Source of the DNA: Neoarius graeffei
Lineage: Eukaryota; Chordata; Actinopteri; Siluriformes; Ariidae
Length of the DNA: 64,000 nt
Direction of reading: 5' to 3'
NCBI RefSeq assembly: GCF_027579695.1
Contig: NC_083571.1
Location: forward strand, 44,957,890 to 45,021,889
Of this stretch, positions 45,590 to 59,900 are shown in pieces. The notes beneath the pieces are model-generated. The model was given only the letters and a program-made list of their open reading frames with translations, did not search any database and was not told the DNA's origin. The translations under genes were made by a program, and so were the position numbers. Positions within the stretch are counted from its first letter, which is position 1, and each line of letters starts with the position of its first letter.

Positions 45590-46084
45590 TTTATTCCTTT
45601 CTTTGACACCGCATGCCATGTGACAAAAACAACACCATGACATTCTAGTGCAGATTGGGGGGAGGGGGGCTAATCCAGGAAAATGGGAAAGGCGGGGCAT
45701 CAACCCAGTAAGGCCGGGGTTCTGGGAGCCGCCAGAGGCCCCTGGAAGCTCTGCAGTTTTTAAATGCCCAAAGATGCAGTTTGAGCCATCAGAGACATGT
45801 TGTAAATGAAATCTCTTAAAGCAAATTACCATGTCAAAAATACATTTTAAAAGTAGGAACTTTCAAAACCATTTTATTAGTCACTGAAAATGATATTGTC
45901 AGAGTTGCAGGTATATGCGTAGAACATAATTACAACTGATATATGGTAATATTTATGAAAGTTGCATTGTCATATAATGCATTACTACATGAGACACTAC
46001 AGTGTCACTGACCACAAAACACCTTATATCAATAAATTATTACTATTTTAGCAACTGCAATCTGAGCTCCTGCTCAGGACATTC

Positions 46085-46419
46085 AGGCCCTGTCCACACG
46101 GCAACGGATTCAGGTGAATCTGATAAAATTGTTTATAGTTTCGGCCTGGTGTCCACATGGCACCGGCGTTTTGGGTGCCCCAAAACAAAATCTTTTGAGA
46201 ACGGGTTCCAGAGTGAAAAAATCTGGCAACGGAGCCGTTGCGAAGTCGTCTGGATGAGTAGAACGGATTTGTTTAGGATGACGTCACAACCACATGTGCT
46301 TCACGCCGGGTAGAAGTGTAACGAACTCGATGCGAGTTGTCAACAAATCCTATAACTTGGTTCATGAAACGCGCTTACAAAATATTTTCACTGTGAATAT
46401 TTATTGTGTAATGGTGCAA

Positions 46420-46458
<39 letters not shown>

Positions 46459-47022
46459 GTGAGAGAATAGCCCTTAGGGCAGAGTCAATCCCGCCAGCAA
46501 AAATAGGGAAAAAAAAGGAGCGATCTCACCTCTTCAGATGTTGGTTTAAGTCCGACAATACATTCCTCAAAAAGGGCGTAGAAGAACAAAGTAATCCATC
46601 AATGTGTAGCATTCAATTTATTCTGGACCATTAAAGAATTCTGGAGGATATCAGAATGTTGGCGTACCAGCTTCCATCTACCCCCATTCATTCCTCTTTC
46701 TGCGTCTCCATTCAAAAAACAAGCACGTGATTTAAAGGGACTATATCCATAGGATAGGAAGTGAGAAAGTGTGTGCGTGTGACAGTGACAGGGATAGTCA
46801 CTGTGCGCATGCGCAGTTATGGGCATGCGTCTACTTCTATTGTTCTGGTGTCTCCGATGGGACCGTCTTACAGCGCACATAGAGGTGTGGCATGTGTATT
46901 GCATCGTTTTCGGCAAGCGTTGCATTGCCATATGAACCTGATATTTTACTGATCCATTGCCCATGTGGACGCGATATTTAAAAAAAAAAAATCTCGTTGC
47001 CGTTGTCGTGTGGATGTAGCCT
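46085..47022. mobile_element. Non-autonomous TIR element, unit 2
   Basis: Counterpart of 12518-13461, with a shorter GA microsatellite at about 46422-46463. Confidence 0.55.
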
Positions 47023-48169
47023 CAGTGTGCATATAAGACAGTGAATATTCCCAGGTAAACTGAGGGAATGTAAGTGGCCACTTAAGACAGAGCTTAATAC
47101 CGAGATACCTATAAACAAAGACTGCAAAATTTGCATGTCTATAATACAAACTCAGTAACTGCAGTCTGAGCTCCTGAGTCTAATAGACTGAGATAACTAT
47201 ACAATGACTGTGTGAGTTGCATGTGAACAAGTCCTATAATAAGTCTTAGTTCCCAAGACTCAGGGGGTTTCAAGCAGATTTTCTTCAGAGCCATTGCAAA
47301 AATCAACATCTCTTACAGACCTATACAATCACTGTACAGGCTCACCCCAAACGGCACGTGTCCCATGTACATACACAGGGTATAGTGAGTACAGGGATAC
47401 CCTATTAATGAATACAAGCTGTAGCCGGACAGCATACACGTGTGTGTACGCAGTAAGCCTGCTGCACCATTTTATCATTTTGGCTTGTGAACCTGCATGT
47501 TAACGATACCATAAACATAAAAAGGATGGTGCACACCCTTTACATGTAATCTACAGTGCAGTCCGGGAATACAGTATGTTATTATGTCGATGCATGAAGT
47601 TCCCGCACCCTGTTAAAATCCAACAGGACTTGCCCAGCTTGCTTTTCACTGCATTCATGTCACGACTGAAAAAAATAAACTATGTGACCTACTATTAAAT
47701 ATAACTTTATAGCAAACTCTTCAGCTCAATCCCACATAACAGTTTGTTTATTTTTTAACTTTATTAATTAAATAAAAAACTGCGGGCATGTCTCGGTATC
47801 TGCAATACTAAACCAATTTTTGGGTTTTTTTTTTGGCTGTGGGGGCATGTGCCGGATACCCCCCCCCCCCAAAATCCTTGTCAGGGGTGCAACCGGTGCT
47901 GCCCCCATCCAAAAAAAGGTATCGCTCAGTGTTTCATGTCTGATTCTACTGAGGCATTTGTTTATATTGCTCCTCTGTTGACTGACTGCCCCTTTGCATT
48001 TTGCCTTTTGTCTCTGCATTTATGAGCCTGTTTTTGTTTTGCATGACAACTGCTTGTCTTTTGATTGCAATTCTGCCTTTGGGCTTTGGATTTGTTTACC
48101 AGCCTCTTTTCATTAAAATTTCTCTTTGCAAATTCATCCGACTGTCACCTGCATTTGATAGTTTGTAAG
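47023..48169. other. Non-coding stretch, unit 2
   Basis: Counterpart of 13462-14609; nothing recognised. Confidence 0.4.
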
Positions 48170-48183
48170 TAATCACACGTTAT

Positions 48184-48545
48184 CTCATCTCATTATCTCT
48201 AGCTGCTTTATCCTGTTCTACAGGGTCGCAGGCAAGCTGGAGCCTATCCCAGCTGACTATGGGCGAAAGGCAGGGTACACCCTGGACAAGTCGCCAGGTC
48301 ATCACAGGGCTGACATATAGACACAGACAACCATTCACACCTACAGTCAATTTAGAGTCACCAGTTAACCTAACCTGCATGTCTTTGGACTGTGGGGGAA
48401 ACCGGAGCACCCGGAGGAAACCCACGCGGACACGGGGAGAACATGCAAACTCCACACAGAAAGGCCCTCGCTGGCCACGGGGCTCGAAACCGGACCTTCT
48501 TGCTGTGAGGCGACAGCGCTAACCACTAGAACCACCATGCCGCCC
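48184..48545 (-). mobile_element. DANA-like SINE, unit 2
   Basis: Counterpart of 14624-14985, with the same target-site duplications. One B-box base differs (ggctcgaaac versus ggctcgaacc). Confidence 0.9.
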
Positions 48546-48909
48546 TAATCACACGTTATTTTTTAAGCAAATTAAAAATAAGTGCTGGATAAAACCCCAT
48601 TTGTCTTATGTAAATAAACATACAAATTTCATTGTCTGATGGTCAAGTGTTTATGAGATATGTTGCCTTGCACGTATGGTTGGGTTTCCTGTGGTGGTGC
48701 ACATTCATTGTTCATGTACGTGTCAAAAATCAGGTCGATACATTACCATATTCTCTCAAGTGTGGACCTCTGCTATAAATTGTGGGACCTTGTGGACCCT
48801 GGTGTGTGTTTGAATGTCCAATCAATTCAAACTGCAACAGGTAGATTCCAATTGGGTTCTAGACACATCTCAAGGATAATAAGAAGACAGAGTCATCTAT
48901 ATCCCCCGC

Positions 48910-49555
48910 CCTATATACCAACTATATACCAAGTTTCAAGATATAATTTGTCACATTTTTCAAGTTCTGCTGCAGGAAACCAACCCTACCTCTTTACACT
49001 GACCTCACTAGCCCATGGCATAAACCCAGCGGACCTTTGGTCCAGGTGAGCTAAAAATTAAAATTTCTAACATTTCTTAGTATGAAAAGGCACATATACA
49101 TTACTTAATCAACACATATACCAACTTTCAAGACCATACCACTAATAGTTTTCAAGTTCTGCTCCGGAAGCAAAGCCTACCCCAAGACTAACCTGAAAGA
49201 CTAAGTCTGAAATTGTTTCCAAGGAAACATGAAAAATTAAAATTTCTCAAATTTCTTGGTACGAAAAGGCACATCTACATCACCTTGTTAACATGTATAC
49301 CAAGTTTCAAATCCGTATCATGAATAGTTTTGGATGTATGCTCCAGAAACAAACATTGCTCTTAGAAACTAAGTCAAAATCTAATTTTTATGTAAAAATT
49401 TGAAAAATACTTTTTTTCAAAAATCCAAAATAGCAAAAGGCGCCAGTTCACATGTTGCTTGATATGTATGCAAAGTTTCATGAAGATATCTTCAGTAGTT
49501 TTAAAGATATGGCCCAGAAACAAAAACGTGACTGGACGGACAGACACTGTTTCTA
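48910..49555. repeat. Four degenerate modules of about 180 bp, unit 2
   Basis: Counterpart of 15350-15995. Confidence 0.65.
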
Positions 49556-49741
49556 TATCTCCTGCGAAACTTTGTTTGGGCAGGGGATAATTAAAGCAAC
49601 CAGGATGCACTCGAACACCATTTGGAATGCCACCGCAAAGGGTCTAATACTTTTGTGAGATTTCATTTGTTGACTTTTTTAATTAAACTTATTGTGACAC
49701 ATGTCGTCTTTTTTGCTTGCTTCTTTGCTTGCAGAATTACC

Positions 49742-49770
49742 GGGGGGGGGGGGGGGGGGGCGGGAGGGGG
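49742..49770. repeat. Interrupted poly-G run, unit 2
   Basis: About 19 G, then cgggaggggg; the unit 1 counterpart is uninterrupted. Confidence 0.9.
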
Positions 49771-50041
49771 TTTGTTTGGTTTGTTTGTTTGTTTGTTTTT
49801 GTTTTGTTTTTTTTTGCTAATTTCCCTGTTGCTGTCACAGTCTGTTTCACGATTAAACTGATGGGCATATATAAACCCCTTTTCCAGAAAAGTTGGGATA
49901 TTTTCCAAAATGCAATAAAACAAAAAATGTGAGTTCTTAATTCATGTGAAACTGTATTTAATTAACAGAAGTACAAAGACAAGATTTTCAATATTTTTAC
50001 TTATCAAAGTAACTGGAATTCATAAATAGAAATGAAGTTAG

Positions 50042-50293
50042 AATTTGATGTTAAAAGTTAATGTTTTGGAATGGCCAAGTCAAAGTCCTGACCTTAATCC
50101 AATCGAAATGTTGTGGAAGGACCTGAAGCGAGCAGTTCATGTGAGGAAACCCACCAACATCCCAGAGTTGAAGCTGTTCTGTATGGAGGAATGGGCTAAA
50201 ATTCCTCCAAGCCAGTGTGCAGGACTGATAAACAGTTACCACAAACGTTTAGTTGCAGTTATTGCTGCACAAGGGGGTCACACCAGATACTGA
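50042..50293 (+). pseudogene. C-terminal fragment of a second Tc1-type transposase, unit 2
   Basis: The product is the same as that of 16478-16729. Confidence 0.85.
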
Positions 50294-50488
50294 AAGCAAA
50301 GCTTCACATACTTTTGCCACTCACAGATATGTAATATTGGATCATTTTCCTCAATAAATAAATGACCAAGTATAATATTTTTGTCTCATAACTATATTAT
50401 ATATAATATTATATATCTATAATATTTTTGTCTATAACTGGGTTCTCTTTATCTACTTTTAGGACTTGTGTGAAAATCTGATGATGTT

Positions 50489-51449
50489 TTCAGATTTCAG
50501 ATTTATTTTATTTCACACACACCATTATTTAACTTTCAATTGCATGTAATGAAAAAAAATTTAACAGCATAGACAAAGGGTCCCCAAGTGAAGCTAAGAA
50601 TAAGCTTATAAGCTGGGGCCCATGGTACAATAATTAATAGGTATTACAGCAAAGAAAAATAGTCAGGCATACAATATGCAAAACAGTTATGACAACCTGC
50701 ATTTACAGTACTCATCACCATACGACATATCTAGGTCCATAAGACATTTGGCACAATTATGAAATACAAAACCATCCACATACACCCACAACCACACCCA
50801 CACACACCCACAACATACACACACAGGCACACAGATACACATTCACATGCACACACACAGACACTCAACCCAGCTAACCATGGAAGAGGAAATTTTAGCT
50901 ATAGGTTTGTAATAGATGACTAAGAAGATGTTTTTTGAAGTTGGAGATAGATGGCATCACCTTCAAAGCTTCATCAATTTTGTTCCAAATCTGTGGCCCC
51001 CTACAAGCAACACTCATACTGGTGCGTACACACCTGCGATATTTGCCTAGAATGAGTGTTTTGTGTCGCGTGTGATGGGAATGCTGGGGGCTAGAGATGG
51101 GGATGAGACTGCATAATTTGAGGTTTCTTTTGTTAACAACTTGAAACATGAGACAAGCATTATGAAATTCGTTTAGTTCAGTTAGTCCTAATAACTTAAA
51201 GTGGCAGAAGAGAGGGAGAGATGGAGAGTTTAACTCAGACCAAGACAGGGCCCTAATGACTTTCTTTTGTAAGGATTGAAGTTTTTTGAGATGGCTAGAG
51301 AAGGTGTTGCCCCATATAACATTGCAGTAGTTAAGATGAGGTTCAAATAAAGTTTTATATAAAGTAAAAAGAGCCGACTGAGGAAGAAGTCCCATTTTTA
51401 GTTTAAAGTGTGTCCGTGTGTCGGTGTGAGAGGTCGGCTCACGGTGCAT
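50489..51449 (-). mobile_element. 3' end of a LINE, unit 2
   Basis: Counterpart of 16925-17885; the 184-residue frame at 50895-51449 has the same product. Confidence 0.8.
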
Positions 51450-51951
51450 ATTTGGCAGTCGCTACCGGTGGGCTGGGTGTTTGCATGCTTGTGTGTATGG
51501 TGTGTGTATGTGTGCGGTGTGTAAGTTGTGGGTCATTTGGGTTAGTGTTGAAGGGTAACAATTTTTGGTTTTGGCCACTTTGTGTTTTCGTTGCTTCACT
51601 GGTTTGTTTAAATTTATTTTCCTTTTTCTTTGTGTGACCATTGGCATGCAGTGTAACCACAGTCAGTGATTTGTGCATTTTTGTATTGTTTTCTTGTCTG
51701 CTGAACTGTTTGAAACATTAAGATCTGTCCATTCTGATTGTTGTTGCCCTCAAGGTGTGTAGCCCAAGGACTGAATGTGTGTGTGTTTTATTTATATTTT
51801 TTACTGAAAAAAAATAAATTGTTTATTTTAATACTCCAGTCTCTCTCTCTCCTTCATTGTTCCCTTCATTGGGATCCCCTGCTTGTGGGTTTGGTTAATA
51901 TTCAGATTTAATAGTAAACTGTACTGGTTGGTACTCCCCCTGGGGGTTACA

Positions 51952-52390
51952 GTTGGGACAAAGTACAAATTGTAAATAAAAATGGAATGCAATAATTTAC
52001 AAATTTCAAACTGATATTGTATTCGGAATAGAACATAGACAACATATCAAATGTCGAAAGTGAGACATTTTGAAATTTCATGCCAAATATTGGCTCATCT
52101 GAAATTTCATGACAGCAACACATCTCAAAAAAGTTGGGACAGGGGCAATAAGAGGCTGGAAAAGTTAAAGGTACAAAAAAGGAACAGCTGGAGGACCAAA
52201 TTGCAACTCATTAGGTCAATTGGTAATAGGTCATTAACATGACTGGGTATAAAAAGAGCATCTTGGAGTGGCAGCAGCTCTCAGAAGTAAAGATGGGAAG
52301 AGGATCACCAATCCCCCTAATTCTGCGCCGACAAATAGTGGAGCAATATCAGAAAGGAGTTCGACAGTGTAAAATTGCAAAGAGTTTGGC
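51952..52390 (+). mobile_element. 5' fragment of the Tc1-type element, unit 2
   Basis: Counterpart of 18388-18826. Confidence 0.9.
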
Positions 52391-53455
52391 TACTTTTAAA
52401 TGTGCTCAAATGTTAAAAAAATAACAAATAAACAAGCTGATGAAATTAAGTAATGTTTTATGTGAGAAGTAACTTTTATTACTTATCTAAAACTATTAAA
52501 ATTTGATTTTAGTTATAAAGCAACTATGTTGTTTTTCCAGAAAACATCATTTTCTAAGTTTGTGATATTTACCAGTAGACAGAATTGGATTTGCTGCCTA
52601 GCCAATTATGTCAGAAAACTGCTCCTCTTGGCATTAGAAACAAGAGAAAAAAGAGGATAATCTAGTTAAATATGCTTTTTCCATGACTTCTAAGGAGACA
52701 AATACAATGCCTCATTTTATTGGAGTCCTTATTGATTTCAGCATATTGAAACATTTTTAATGGAGGTAGGACCCAGGATGCCAATCCTCAAGTTCCACAC
52801 TGCAGTTTGGAGGCTTATCCATATTCCGAAGCACACTTATGGCTATAGAGTTAACTACATTGTGTAGCATAAGAATATCACTGCTGATGAGGAATTGGCT
52901 GATTCTTGAATTTTTCTACTTTGACGAACTTGCTTGGATGCGAAACTGAGCTGAATGGATGCTAAAATGAGCCCATTTGATTGACATATAGCATATAGTC
53001 ATTGGTTGAATGAAAGAACAAGAGACGATTGTGATTAAGTATGTTGATGGTCTCAGTAAATGTAGAGTATTTATTTTCTTGGAAAATAATTAAATAAGAG
53101 TACAGGTATTCAATTTCAAAATCACTCAAGTAAAGAATAAATACTATAAAAATAATTCTCACATATCATTAAAAAAAATACAGTTACTCAACTATTGTCT
53201 ACTCCTGGTCTTTGGCAAGTTACATTTCATTTCACCTTTGTGCACATGTAACTTTAATATCTAACACAGCAGCACAAAGACAAGACTCAGGTACATCTTG
53301 AAATAGAAATTAAATATATACTGCACATAGATTACGTATAACTTCATTTCTCATTGGTGGCTCACTGGATGGAGAAACTGCACAATTTCAATTAAAAGAC
53401 AACTAAAAGCTATGAAAAGAAATTAATCAGATGCTAGTATGTCACTGACAGTTTG

Positions 53456-53456
<1 letters not shown>
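52391..53456. other. Intergenic sequence downstream of chs1, unit 2
   Basis: Counterpart of 18827-19892; nothing recognised. Confidence 0.4.
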
Positions 53457-53531
<75 letters not shown>

Positions 53532-53532
53532 T
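53457..53532. repeat. Palindromic (AAT)n-(ATT)n microsatellite, unit 2
   Basis: Counterpart of 19893-19977, shorter by a few units. Confidence 0.92.
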
Positions 53533-53877
53533 TACAAATAACTGTAAACAATGTTAAACAAATAGGCCTAACAGCACAGTGGTAACAACTCTTTCAGTCC
53601 TAATAAGCAGGTATTGTATCGTCTAAGGATTGAGTTTCACCAGGTTTGTGTATCGTTGCAAAGTTTCCCATCACAGGTCAGCTTTTAGATCATCCACTTG
53701 TAGGCTTTTAATCAATTCCGATTTTTCTCCTAAAGAAAATTCTGAGGAGAAAATGAACCTTGAAGTTATTAAATGTGTCTGTCATCATGGTTAACACACT
53801 AATTAATTCCAAGGCATTAGTAATACTGGCAATAACAATGAAGAAGAAACATAAAGCAAAACAAAAAAAACCCTCAC

Positions 53878-53980
53878 ATTTTCTTCAGTGATTTCAGCAA
53901 TCACAGAGCTATTCCTCGCCTTCCTGTTAACCACAGCCTCGGTCCCAGTGTAAGCAATGAAGTGAATTAAAGTCTGGACT
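53878..53980 (-). CDS. chs1: chs1 unit 2, exon 18: C-terminal region
   Basis: This 103-bp exon is the counterpart of 20323-20425, with Ser for Thr in NSSVIAE. The same uncertainty about the final exon applies. Confidence 0.7.
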
Positions 53981-56900
53981 CTAAAGGAAAAAAACAAAAA
54001 CACCCACATACATATATAAGTCAAATAGTAATAATTCAGTGCGGTTTTAAATGTCATACAACACAAGATCCATATTTTATGTACCTGTGCCACAGCATAG
54101 CGAGAAACTGGACAACAAGGAGGCTGGCAAAACTGAGGAGGAACATCAGTCCAATAGGATCAATAAAAATTTTCTCATTAGGGTCAACAGTTCCATTGGG
54201 ATACATCTTTGGGATGGGGATGTTCACTGGGCTGCCAATGACTTGCAGGAAGAAAGTAGCCACAATCCACAGGAGATTGCAGATGAAAAACACGAAAGCT
54301 GCCTAAAAATGTAAAGAAGATAATCAGACCACCTCACGATGTTATGTCATTACTCAAATGTTCCTAAGTAGAGTGATCTCTGCTAAACATTTGCTAACAG
54401 TTAGTTATACAATATACCATATACCTTTTAAGAGTGACATTGACAATGCAACTTCAGCGACTTATCATTTATTTTTTGTTAATTTGAATTCATTTCATTG
54501 TGAAATGTCTGAGAACGATGTGAAAAATAAACAAAAACTGCATTATGATGCCCATGCCATAAAGATGAGCTTAAGGAATGATCATAATCACAATAGAATA
54601 TACAAATACGAACATGTCCCCCCTACTAACAAACCTTGTCGCGTAGGTCTTTCAGGTCTTCTTTGATTGCTTCCTCCTTTTTTTTATCACTCACTAATGG
54701 TTTTAGGTATTTCTCAATAAGGTCCTTCCAGAAATATTCTTCTTCCTAATGCAACAGAAAAGTTCATTATGTTACAAGCTGCATACTTGATTTTGATTGT
54801 TCTGTGAGCAGTTACTACTTTCCAGTCTTTACACAATGAACGGCCAAAATAAGAAACAGTCTTGAGTAGATCAGGGATTCAGGTGACATGAATGTGTGGC
54901 CTCACAAATGCAAATTCCTAAAAATGCACACGTACCAAGTTATATTATATGGACGCAAGTGTTTTATTGGGAAACACACCACTCATACAAGCTACATCCA
55001 GGACATGGAGAACCAAAACCATGACATAAATCTCTATATGTCTTTTGTGAGGATATCGATGAACTGTTTTGATTAATTTGGGGAATTTTTGTTTGTGAAT
55101 GTGTCTATGTAATAAAAAGAACATCACATGCTGGCTTGAAGATATAAAGTTTATCTTCTCATGTTGAAAAACTCACATTTTGCATACAGAATATATTGTG
55201 GATCTGAGTGGCATATTTTCCAATATTCAGTTCAGTTCAGTGCCTTGCTCAAGGGCACGTGAGCCATTCGGGGAATCAAACTGGCAGCCTTTTGGTCCCA
55301 AAGCTGCTTTTCTAACTATTAGGCCATGGCTTCCGATGGCTTCCCATGCTCATTAATGAATGTTCATTGGGGAAAAAAGTTATACTCACCGCATTAAGTT
55401 TCTCCTGGTTAAGGGGAAGTTCACCAGAGCTTTCTGTCAACTGTTCAATGAAAACTATCAAAGAAATCTTTATTAATCATCTGTGGTACTGTGGGATATA
55501 CTGTATATAAATATATACTGTAGTAAGAGTAGAAAAAAATCTATACTCACAGGTCTCATTTAAAGGTAATTGTCTAGGGGGGAAAAAACAAGATTGCTTT
55601 AATTCAGTGAACGTCATGTCCTTCAGGTGGGTTAAATAATAAAGGATACCTACAATAGTTTAATAGCTAAATTAGTTTAAACAATCATCAAAATGTTAAT
55701 ATATTAGTTTATATATCTTACACTTCTTTAGGTTGGGTGGGCACTTTGTTTACAACATTCAAAGGTATGGCTTGAGGCGCATTCTCTGGCACTGTACACA
55801 TCACTTTTTCTTCTTTGTTCACTTGAATCTCCAGATTGTAGCCACATATTTTGAACAGCTTCTGGCACTTGACATTCTTTTGGAGGTTCTGCTCAGGTCC
55901 ACCGGACTGGTTGGCAGATTCGCGTGTGCCCCATGACACGTTGTTCATGTTGACTATGGAGTAAATAGACAGCAGCAGGTAGCCACTGGGGATGCAGATG
56001 AAGTAAAGGAAGCCATAGATGATAAGATGGAACTCGTGAGGGTGAAGAAGAGCCGTGCCGATGTACATGATGATTAAGCCAATGAAGAACAAGCCGCTCG
56101 GAGTAAAAAATGTTTCCTCCATTACCATGTCCGCTGAAAACCCATACAGATAAGGACTTAATTTTTTTTTTTATCACAATTTAGTGTTCTCTATTATTTC
56201 AGTACAACATTTATTGGATGTGGAGAAATGCTAAAATATTTTATCAAACAAGCTCAGCCATCTTTGTTATCAAATTAGCCTAACATAGTTATTTCAAAGG
56301 AGAGAGGCAACAAGAAATAAGCAGTATAAGAGCACAATAAAATGAAATACTAAAGATGGAGATAAGTTAAAGGACAGACCAAACATGTTAATACATAGTA
56401 ATGTGTATTATTAAAGGTACCAGTTAAAGGTGCCAAGGGATTCTTAGACAGAACGTTAGTAAAAGTGCAAATTTTATAAAAGAAAACTTCACTTACCTAT
56501 AATGGTAAAGATGGTTGCTGTCATCAGAAAAGCATAGATTATGCTCATGATGGCAGCAATGGTGATTTGTAAGTTTGATTTTTCTTGCCCAAGATAATAG
56601 CAGAGAAACAGGTAGATTACAGGAGGAATAACTGCTATCGCAAGTGCAGCGTTAGCATCTATTTTGAGGACGGTTTTAAGGCTTCCTGTTGAAAAGACAG
56701 GTGATTTTTACACAAGAAATAGCTGCAAACTACATGTGAATTATTCTTTAAAAAAAAAAGACAAAGACACATACATACATATACACAATGCACTACGGAT
56801 AATCATCTTCTTTGCTATATTGTTCTATTATTAGCAGAAAACTACCCAAGGACTTAGGCCACTATTTCACCTATGGTTCACAGTTTCATCCAATATACTT

Positions 56901-59900
56901 ATAGCTTTCATCAAGCAAAAACAGTGAGATTTAAAAATCAATTAATGGGCAAACTGATGAGTCTTTAGTAGTGTTTCACATGCAAAGACAATTGGCCTGA
57001 ATTGAAATCATGAAATAGTTCTAAGCATCTAAAAACTGTCACCTGCAATCATGAGGCAGACCGTAGCTGGACCCAAGATCGAAGCAGCCATGGTGATAGT
57101 CTGGTAGAGAATGTACGGTCGTGATATGGACTTGTTCAACCTTGCTGTGATACTGCCAGTGGAAAGAAGGTCCAGAGTGTTGGCCATGGTGGATGGGCCC
57201 CAGCGCCGCCGTTGGTTGTAAAACTCCTTGAACTCCTGTGGAGCATTGGTGTACGAGTCAGAGGCAGCGTTGTACTCCACTCGCCATCCTTGCTGCAGGA
57301 GTAGCGTGCACAGCCAGCGGTCCTCACCTGCATACACAGAGCCAGAACACACAAGATGCATCAGAGCACATGTGAATATACATTAAATATATAGGTATTA
57401 AATCAAAGTCCTTCCCACACCATTCAATGGCAGTGCCCATCTCCGTTTTGTAGCCCTCGGCCTCTCGCCTATTTTACATAACTAGAGTTACAGTAGGGGG
57501 CTAGTTGTCTGGTAACCGCGAGAGTTTGACTCTCCACTCACATCTGTATTGGAGCATGCCTTGCCAGATGGCAGTAGGCACCATTTTTATGATGGTCTTT
57601 GGCATGACCCGACCGTGAGTAGAGATCGAGAGGCAGACACGCTAACCACTAGGCCGCTCGCCAGTCTAAAGGTATTAAGAGTATGTACTGTATATATCCT
57701 TTGGCTTTGTTTCACTCACCCTGGTCATACTGTAGATAGTGGGAAGCCTCAGTCGCTTTTGTGGTATATCTTTTCATGACGTTGTCACTCATGAGTGCCT
57801 CTGCACGCATCAGGCTGAAACAGCCTGGACTGCACAACACAGATCCAAACACATGCTCAGCTGTCTTCTGGAGCCAATGACCCACAGCGTACTCAAATTT
57901 CTGATACCATACCATCGGGCCTGCAACACACACAGTGTAAAGGTACTATTTTCATCATCATAGAGAGCACCCACATAAGGTGTCAAATCTTTTCATTATT
58001 AATTTTTGGTCTCTTTATGACTATCGTGACCATTTTTAACCAGGACAGCAAAACTGGCTGTGTTTTCTGGGGAGGAAGGACGATGTTTACACTCTTTCCC
58101 GTCAATCAGAGTGAAACTATCTACAGTAATTGCTATGCTCAGTGACCTCATGTATACAAAAGGGGGGCAGATAGCTTCATTTGTTTCAGAGTTGTTGTCT
58201 TCACCCTCCCCGTTTAGTAGCTGTTGCATGATAGGCGACAGCTAGCTAGTGGGTGGGAATTGGCAACCCACCAAATTGGGAGAAAATTTTTTTTTTTTTT
58301 TTTTTAAAAAGAAAAGAAATAGTCTACAACTGAATTTTGGAAAAATTGTGCAAAAAAAAAAAGCCTACTGTGTGCAGCAAAGTGATGCCTGGGTAATAAA
58401 ATACTGATAGATTTCTACAGTGGTCCTTAAATGAAAAAAAATTTTAACAAATAACAATTAACAAACAGCAATATAGAAACCAAGAGAGGCTGGCTGCAGA
58501 CTCGAGCTCTACACTAGACCAGAAACACGTGACCTCGATGCTCAGAATAATGAGAAAGTAGCTGGCTCGAAGGCTTTTTTTTTTAAATCAACTTAAAATG
58601 AATAAGCAATAGGAAATACAGAAACCATGTGACCTCTAGTCTAGACAGGAAACATGTGACCTTGGGTTAAGGTTAGGGTTAGGATTAACCCTAGGGTTAG
58701 GAGGTCACGTGTTTCCAGTCTAGAGTGGCGCTCCAGTCTGTAGAATGACCCTTCTAAAAAAAAAAAGAAAAGAAAAAACCCCCAGCAAATTCAGAAACAC
58801 ATGAATATTAATGAAAACAGAAAGGATGCTTCCTTCTTGAACATCACATGTTCATTGCCAATTCTCCACAGCAGTCTGAGAAACTGAGGAAGATGGAGAG
58901 CTGAAACTATATGGATCCAACATAACTTTACTATGCTTTTTTTTGCCTTTACTTTTGTACTTCAATTAAATCTATTATTAATCACCTGTGCCGGTGGGAT
59001 GAATCCTGCCACAAGCAGCTCCCACTTCGGGGTACAACTTGAGCCGATCCACTAAAAGCATGACAGCTGAAGGCTGGAAATCTGTGTCTCCATCTAGAGC
59101 CAGAAGGTATGTGTTCGCTTTGGCTTTCTGGAGGAGAAAGAAAATTCTAGGTGATGAAATCCTACATTATGAAACTGTTATGCAGCTCTTTTTGGGTAAT
59201 CACACTTACCTTTAGTTGCTCTTCAATACTTGGCAAATGCACATCCTTTTGCTTGTACATCTCGAAGTATTTCTTGTTCAGTTTCCAGCCGAGCAGGTAG
59301 TACATGTACATGATCTTTGGTGGAAAGAAACAGACTCGGTGTTTAAAATGAGACCTTGGAAGTAGATAAACTTTAAGCATACCGACAGTACATATTGTTT
59401 TAGTTGTTGAGAGTGTACACGCATAAGGTTAGCCCTGATAGTGCCTTTGAGTCCAATCTAATACATCTAACGATGAGGTGTGATCGCATGTAAAGTTTGT
59501 TTGGACAGGGTTATAATTTGGGTTCTACAACTGGATCAAAATATCAGACAGCAGATCCTAGTATTATTCCTACTTTCAAAGTTTTATCATTTTCACCGTG
59601 ATGAATATTGATTGCAAATATTTTATTTTTACAGTTCAAAAACAGGTTGAATATTTTGTTTTGTTATACCTTTTTTCGCTCTTAGCTTATATAAAATAAG
59701 AAGACACATAGTTTGTGTTTGAATTTTTAAAATTGGCTACTCACATATCACAATTTTTTGTCATCATCATCTACACCAGTGAATTATTTTTCAGTGAAAA
59801 TTTTATATAGTCAGACCAGTATAGTATTTAACCACAGTGTTGTAGTTGAGTCACTAAACCTCGAGTCCAAGTCCAATCTTAAGTCCAAGTCATTAAAAAA